NCBI GenBank assembly: GCA_024958715.1
Contig: JANWUS010000008.1
Coordinates: 1-35,038, forward strand
DNA: 35,038 nucleotides
Direction of reading: 5' to 3'
From: Cyanobium sp. FGCU52
GTDB lineage: Bacteria; Cyanobacteriota; Cyanobacteriia; PCC-6307; Cyanobiaceae
Shown here: one piece after another, positions 32,148 through 35,038 of the stretch
How positions within the stretch are numbered: position 1 is the stretch's first letter
How the letters are laid out: the number at the start of each line of letters is the position of its first letter
Translations under genes and position numbers: made by a program
Notes under the pieces: generated by a model
Database searches by the model: none
What the model was told of the DNA's origin: nothing
Seen by the model: the letters and a program-made list of their open reading frames with translations, nothing else

Positions 32148-32153
32148 TACAGT
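32148..32153 (+). promoter_or_regulatory. Candidate -10 box of clpS (TACAGT)
   Basis: TACAGT lies 28 bases before ATG 32182. It argues against the alternative in-frame ATG at 32131, which would lie upstream of the implied transcription start. Confidence 0.4.
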
Positions 32154-32181
32154 GAGTCTCCAAGCGCTGACTCCTCCCCCC

Positions 32182-32547
32182 ATGGGCCTGCGGGCTTCCC
32201 TGGCTGAGCGGCCGGTGGCCACGATTGCCACGGTGGCCACCGAAACACCGGGGCGTTCACCCGGCGGCGCCGCGGTGATCGAGAAGGAAACGCAGCAGGT
32301 GCGCAAGCCGGCGCCGCGCTACCGGGTGCTGCTGCACAACGATCCGGTCAACACCATGGAGTATGTGGTGATGACCCTGCGGCAGGTGGTGCCCTCGCTG
32401 AGCGAGCAGGATGCGATCGCCGTGATGCTCGAGGCCCACAACACCGGCGTGGGCCTGGTGATCGTCTGCGACATCGAGCCCGCCGAGTTCTACAGCGAGA
32501 GCCTCAAGGCCAAGGGCCTCAGCAGCACGATCGAACCGGAGAGCTGA
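32182..32547 (+). CDS. clpS: ATP-dependent Clp protease adaptor ClpS
   Basis: ClpS hands N-degron substrates to the ClpC/ClpP machine. The core is at about residues 45-118 of 121: PRYRVLLHNDPVNTMEYVVMTLRQVVPSLSEQDAIAVMLEAHNTGVGLVIVCDIEPAEFYSESLKAKGLSSTIEP. The end pattern CDIEPAEFYSESLKAKGLSS is typical of the cyanobacterial ClpS1 form. In the usual ND(D/Y)xxPM motif the sequence here is HNDPVNTMEYV, a small variation near the binding pocket. The N-terminal 40 residues are variable and Ala/Thr-rich. I prefer ATG 32182 to ATG 32131 because a -10 box lies between them. The next gene starts directly at its stop codon. Confidence 0.94.
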   Translation: MGLRASLAERPVATIATVATETPGRSPGGAAVIEKETQQVRKPAPRYRVLLHNDPVNTMEYVVMTLRQVVPSLSEQDAIAVMLEAHNTGVGLVIVCDIEPAEFYSESLKAKGLSSTIEPES

Positions 32548-33378
32548 GTGACAGCGGGTGGCGGCGGCATCAGCCGGCGGCCCAGCTGGGTCGGGACCGT
32601 GCTCTACGTGCCGCTGCTCTATAGCGGCGGCTGGTTGGCCAGTCGCCCACTCGCTCTGGTGAGCCCATCCCTGCGGCCGGACCAGGTGAATCTGGCGGGA
32701 GCCGTTCTGGCCCTGGTTCTGCTGCTGCTCACCCTCCCCCTGCGGCTGCGGCGGGCCTGGGGGATCGATCAACCGTGGCGCCAGCTGGGGCTTGTGGCCC
32801 CGGTCCCGGCGGTGCTGCGGGCCCTGGTGCGCGGCCTGCTCAAGGCCCTGCTGCTGCTGGGGCTGGTGAGCTTCGTTCTGCTGATCACGGGCAACGCCCG
32901 CTGGGCCGGGGTGCTGAGTGGTGGAGCCGCCGCCAACGCCCTGGCCCTCGGGGCCGGGGTGGGCTTCGCCGAGGAACTGCTGTTCCGCGGCTGGTTCCTG
33001 GGCGAACTGGACCGCCACCTTGGGGCCAACCGGGCCCTGATCGTGCAGGCGGTGGTGTTCGCCCTTGTGCATCCCTGGTACCGGCTGCCGGGACTCGGAG
33101 CGGCGGGCCTCCTGGGCGGGCTAGTGATGTTGGGCCTGGTGCTGGCCCTGCAGCGGCGGGCTGATGGCGGTGTGCTCTGGGGAGCGATCGGACTGCACGG
33201 CGGGCTGGTGGGGGGCTGGTTCGCGCTGCAGGCCGGCCTTCTCAGCCTTTCACCCACGGCCCCGGGCTGGATGAGCGGCCCGGGGGGGATGGCTCCCAAC
33301 CCGATCGGTGGGCTGGTGGGTTGGCTGGGGCTGGGGGCTCTCCTGTGGGTGCGGTGGCGGTGGTGGCGTAGGGCCTGA
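32548..33378 (+). CDS. CPBP-family intramembrane glutamic protease
   Basis: A membrane protein of 276 residues with about seven hydrophobic helices and the CPBP (Abi, PF02517) motifs: EELLFRGW with E142, E143 and R147, FALVHPW with H175 and GLHGGLVGGW with H217. Members are intramembrane proteases related to Rce1; bacterial ones are linked to bacteriocin immunity or protein processing, but the substrate here is unknown. The start is GTG 32548, immediately after the clpS TGA, so translation is probably coupled. Pairing with clpS hints at a proteolysis link, though this is only position. It ends five bases from the convergent gene at 33384, with no visible terminator. Confidence 0.92.
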   Translation: MTAGGGGISRRPSWVGTVLYVPLLYSGGWLASRPLALVSPSLRPDQVNLAGAVLALVLLLLTLPLRLRRAWGIDQPWRQLGLVAPVPAVLRALVRGLLKALLLLGLVSFVLLITGNARWAGVLSGGAAANALALGAGVGFAEELLFRGWFLGELDRHLGANRALIVQAVVFALVHPWYRLPGLGAAGLLGGLVMLGLVLALQRRADGGVLWGAIGLHGGLVGGWFALQAGLLSLSPTAPGWMSGPGGMAPNPIGGLVGWLGLGALLWVRWRWWRRA

Positions 33379-33383
33379 GGAAC

Positions 33384-34877
33384 TCAGAAAAACACGATCT
33401 GGGGGGTTCCCACAACATTTTGGCCTGCAAGTCCGACAAGCGTGGCAAACTTATTACTGTTATAGAAAAGATCCAGATCGAGACCGTTATTGGCCTGCGA
33501 GAGCAGACCAGGAGTAGTAAAGACCGCATCCTCAAGCTGAATGGTGCAGCTGCTGCTAAAGCCTCTGACGGTATCAACGGAAGCAAAATCCGAGAATACG
33601 ATGGCATCGTCACCGCCGTTTGTGGTGATGTCGTCGTTGCCACCACCGCCGGCAATCCATTCCTTGTCAGAAGTACCCGTGATGGTGTCCGCACCGGTTC
33701 CGCCCACCTGGAGAGCGACGTACGCGACGCCGTTGACGGTATTAGTGCCGAAGGTCAGCACGGAGTTGGGGGTGGAGATTTGGTTCAACACGGCAAGGCC
33801 ACCGTTGAAGGCGTTGAACTCGATGACGAGGTTGGCAAGGTTGGTGACTGATTGACCATTGCGTACAACGACGCCGTAGCCGCCGTTGAGAAGTGTGAAT
33901 GTGTTGTTGGCTATGCCGAGCCCATTGGTGGGATCAGGATCTGTCGGGAAAGTGGAGGGAAGATCGAGGTTCTGAAGATCGAGATAGGCACCTTGCTCGA
34001 ATGTATTTTCGGTCACGCTTCCCTTAACCCGCGAGAGCGTCTCACCGGCGGTGCGAATGCCCTGGTTAGCAGTGCGGGTGAAGGTGTTTTTGAAGATGGT
34101 GACGTTGGTCTCGAAGCCACTGGCCCCCCAGAGGGAGAGGGCGTTGCGATAGCCGGCCTCATCGAACGTGGAATTGGTGACGGTGATCTGGGGTCCATTG
34201 GCCAGCAGGAACGCCGAACCGTAGCCGGTGGGGTTGTTGGCGAAATAGGTGCCGCCTCCCTGACCGGTGAGAGCTACGTTGATCTTGTTGAACGTGAGGC
34301 TGGTTCCGACGGCCACATCCATGTAGTTGCCATACGGGGCTCCTCCGTTATTTCCTACAGCGCCGGTGTGCACACCGGCGAAGGTCACACCATCGAGGGA
34401 GACGGTGCCGATCCGGCTGGTGATGCCAGTCAGGCCGCCAGCACCGTATTGCTTAACCCCCGACTGGAGGATGTAGCCGCTTCCATTGGGGGACGTGTAG
34501 CCTGTGAACACTTCCCCATAGGAAAGCCGAAGTCTATTGATCGTGATCCCAACGGGAACGCCGGAACTTCTGTCGCTTTGATTGGTGTAGATCCGGGCGT
34601 TGCCGGTAATGATGGTGCTGATCGTGGGGTCGTTGCTACTGCCGGAACCTGAGAAGGTGAGAGTCTTGGCACCGAAACGGGCGAAGGTGTTGGGATTGCG
34701 GAGCGCGAGCGGATCCGGATTAGGGATCGGAGTTAAGACGGTGTCGGAGCTGCGGATGTCGTACAGGCCCGTGCCGATGTCGATCGTCTGATTGTTGAGG
34801 GCACCTGAGGTGGCAGCTCTGATGGCCAAGCGTAAATTATTGTAGTTGACGCTGCCGGTCGTGATGAACTGGGCCAT
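33384..34877 (-). CDS. Beta-helix protein with C-terminal RTX repeats
   Basis: A 497-residue protein unlike its neighbours. Residues about 40-390 are Asn/Thr/Gly-rich with recurring short strands (NSTFDEAG, IFKNTFTRT, VTENTFEQ, IANNTFTLLNGG, IEFNAFNGG), typical of a right-handed parallel beta-helix. Residues 392-428 contain three RTX-type calcium nonapeptide units (GGTGADTIT, GGGGNDDIT, NGGDDAIVF). A terminal domain (DTVRGFSSSCTIQLED...GTPQIVFF) follows, as in type I secreted proteins. There is no N-terminal signal peptide, which fits type I export. It is probably a surface or extracellular protein; the target is unknown. G+C is lower than elsewhere (45% in 33421-33480, 57% in 33901-33960 by my count), suggesting accessory origin. 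No Shine-Dalgarno is obvious before ATG 34877. Confidence 0.85.
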   Translation of the reverse strand: MAQFITTGSVNYNNLRLAIRAATSGALNNQTIDIGTGLYDIRSSDTVLTPIPNPDPLALRNPNTFARFGAKTLTFSGSGSSNDPTISTIITGNARIYTNQSDRSSGVPVGITINRLRLSYGEVFTGYTSPNGSGYILQSGVKQYGAGGLTGITSRIGTVSLDGVTFAGVHTGAVGNNGGAPYGNYMDVAVGTSLTFNKINVALTGQGGGTYFANNPTGYGSAFLLANGPQITVTNSTFDEAGYRNALSLWGASGFETNVTIFKNTFTRTANQGIRTAGETLSRVKGSVTENTFEQGAYLDLQNLDLPSTFPTDPDPTNGLGIANNTFTLLNGGYGVVVRNGQSVTNLANLVIEFNAFNGGLAVLNQISTPNSVLTFGTNTVNGVAYVALQVGGTGADTITGTSDKEWIAGGGGNDDITTNGGDDAIVFSDFASVDTVRGFSSSCTIQLEDAVFTTPGLLSQANNGLDLDLFYNSNKFATLVGLAGQNVVGTPQIVFF

Positions 34878-35038
34878 GACTTCGGGAGGGGGCGACGGGT
34901 TAGGAAAAATGAGAGACGCTGGGCTTTTGTTAACGGGAGCCCCAGGGGAGTCTCCTCATCAGGAGCTAAAGCACACAAATATTGTATCCATTCAAGGGTC
35001 GGGATAGCTCACCGCGAACTTCAGCTCTGCTGAACCCT
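34878..35038 (-). other. Upstream region of the RTX gene
   Basis: There is no gene in this 161-base, AT-richer end. A TACAAT hexamer on the minus strand (34986-34981), about 104 bases before the ATG, could be a -10 box, but no -35 box is spaced correctly. A small hairpin CTCCT/AGGAG (34952-34965) lies in the implied leader. Confidence 0.3.

Overview
This is a GC-rich stretch (most genes near 68-72% G+C by eye) of a picocyanobacterial chromosome, most like Cyanobium or high-GC Synechococcus. The evidence is psaA-psaB, a ferredoxin-type glutamate synthase, an MPBQ/MSBQ methyltransferase of the Sll0418 type, a cyanobacterial RNase E with an arginine-rich tail, and the str-type operon rpsL-rpsG-fusA-tuf-rpsJ. 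The species assignment is inference. At least nine copies of the cyanobacterial HIP1 octamer GCGATCGC agree with it.

Layout, left to right: a gene-free, lower-GC edge (1-278); psaB and psaA on the minus strand behind a strong terminator; a divergent control region with a possible HLR1 (RpaB) half-site; a secreted protein of unknown function overlapping a fused cbiG-cobJ cobalamin gene; tRNA-Pro(CGG) on the minus strand; lipA; glsF on the minus strand; a secreted phosphodiester-glycosidase-type protein; an IscA/HesB-like protein; then the translation operon rpsL, rpsG, fusA, tuf, rpsJ, closed by a 12-bp-stem terminator.

Next come a LON substrate-binding-domain protein and the tocopherol/plastoquinone methyltransferase, whose 3' end overlaps the convergent pheA. 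A DUF1997 gene likewise runs tail-to-tail into rnhB, the last gene of a minus-strand cluster (radical SAM protein, rne, rnhB). A small AbrB-type ORF, possibly a remnant, sits before dapL, clpS and a CPBP membrane protease. The window closes with a lower-GC beta-helix/RTX protein on the minus strand, the only clearly accessory-looking gene.

Most of the window is conserved core genome. I found no CRISPR array, insertion sequence, phage gene or defence cluster, and no convincing new system. The points most worth checking are the missing normal start codon of rnhB, the AbrB-type orphan, a perfect 18-bp palindrome ahead of rpsL, structured intergenic regions in the translation operon and before rne, and the convergent gene-tail overlaps.
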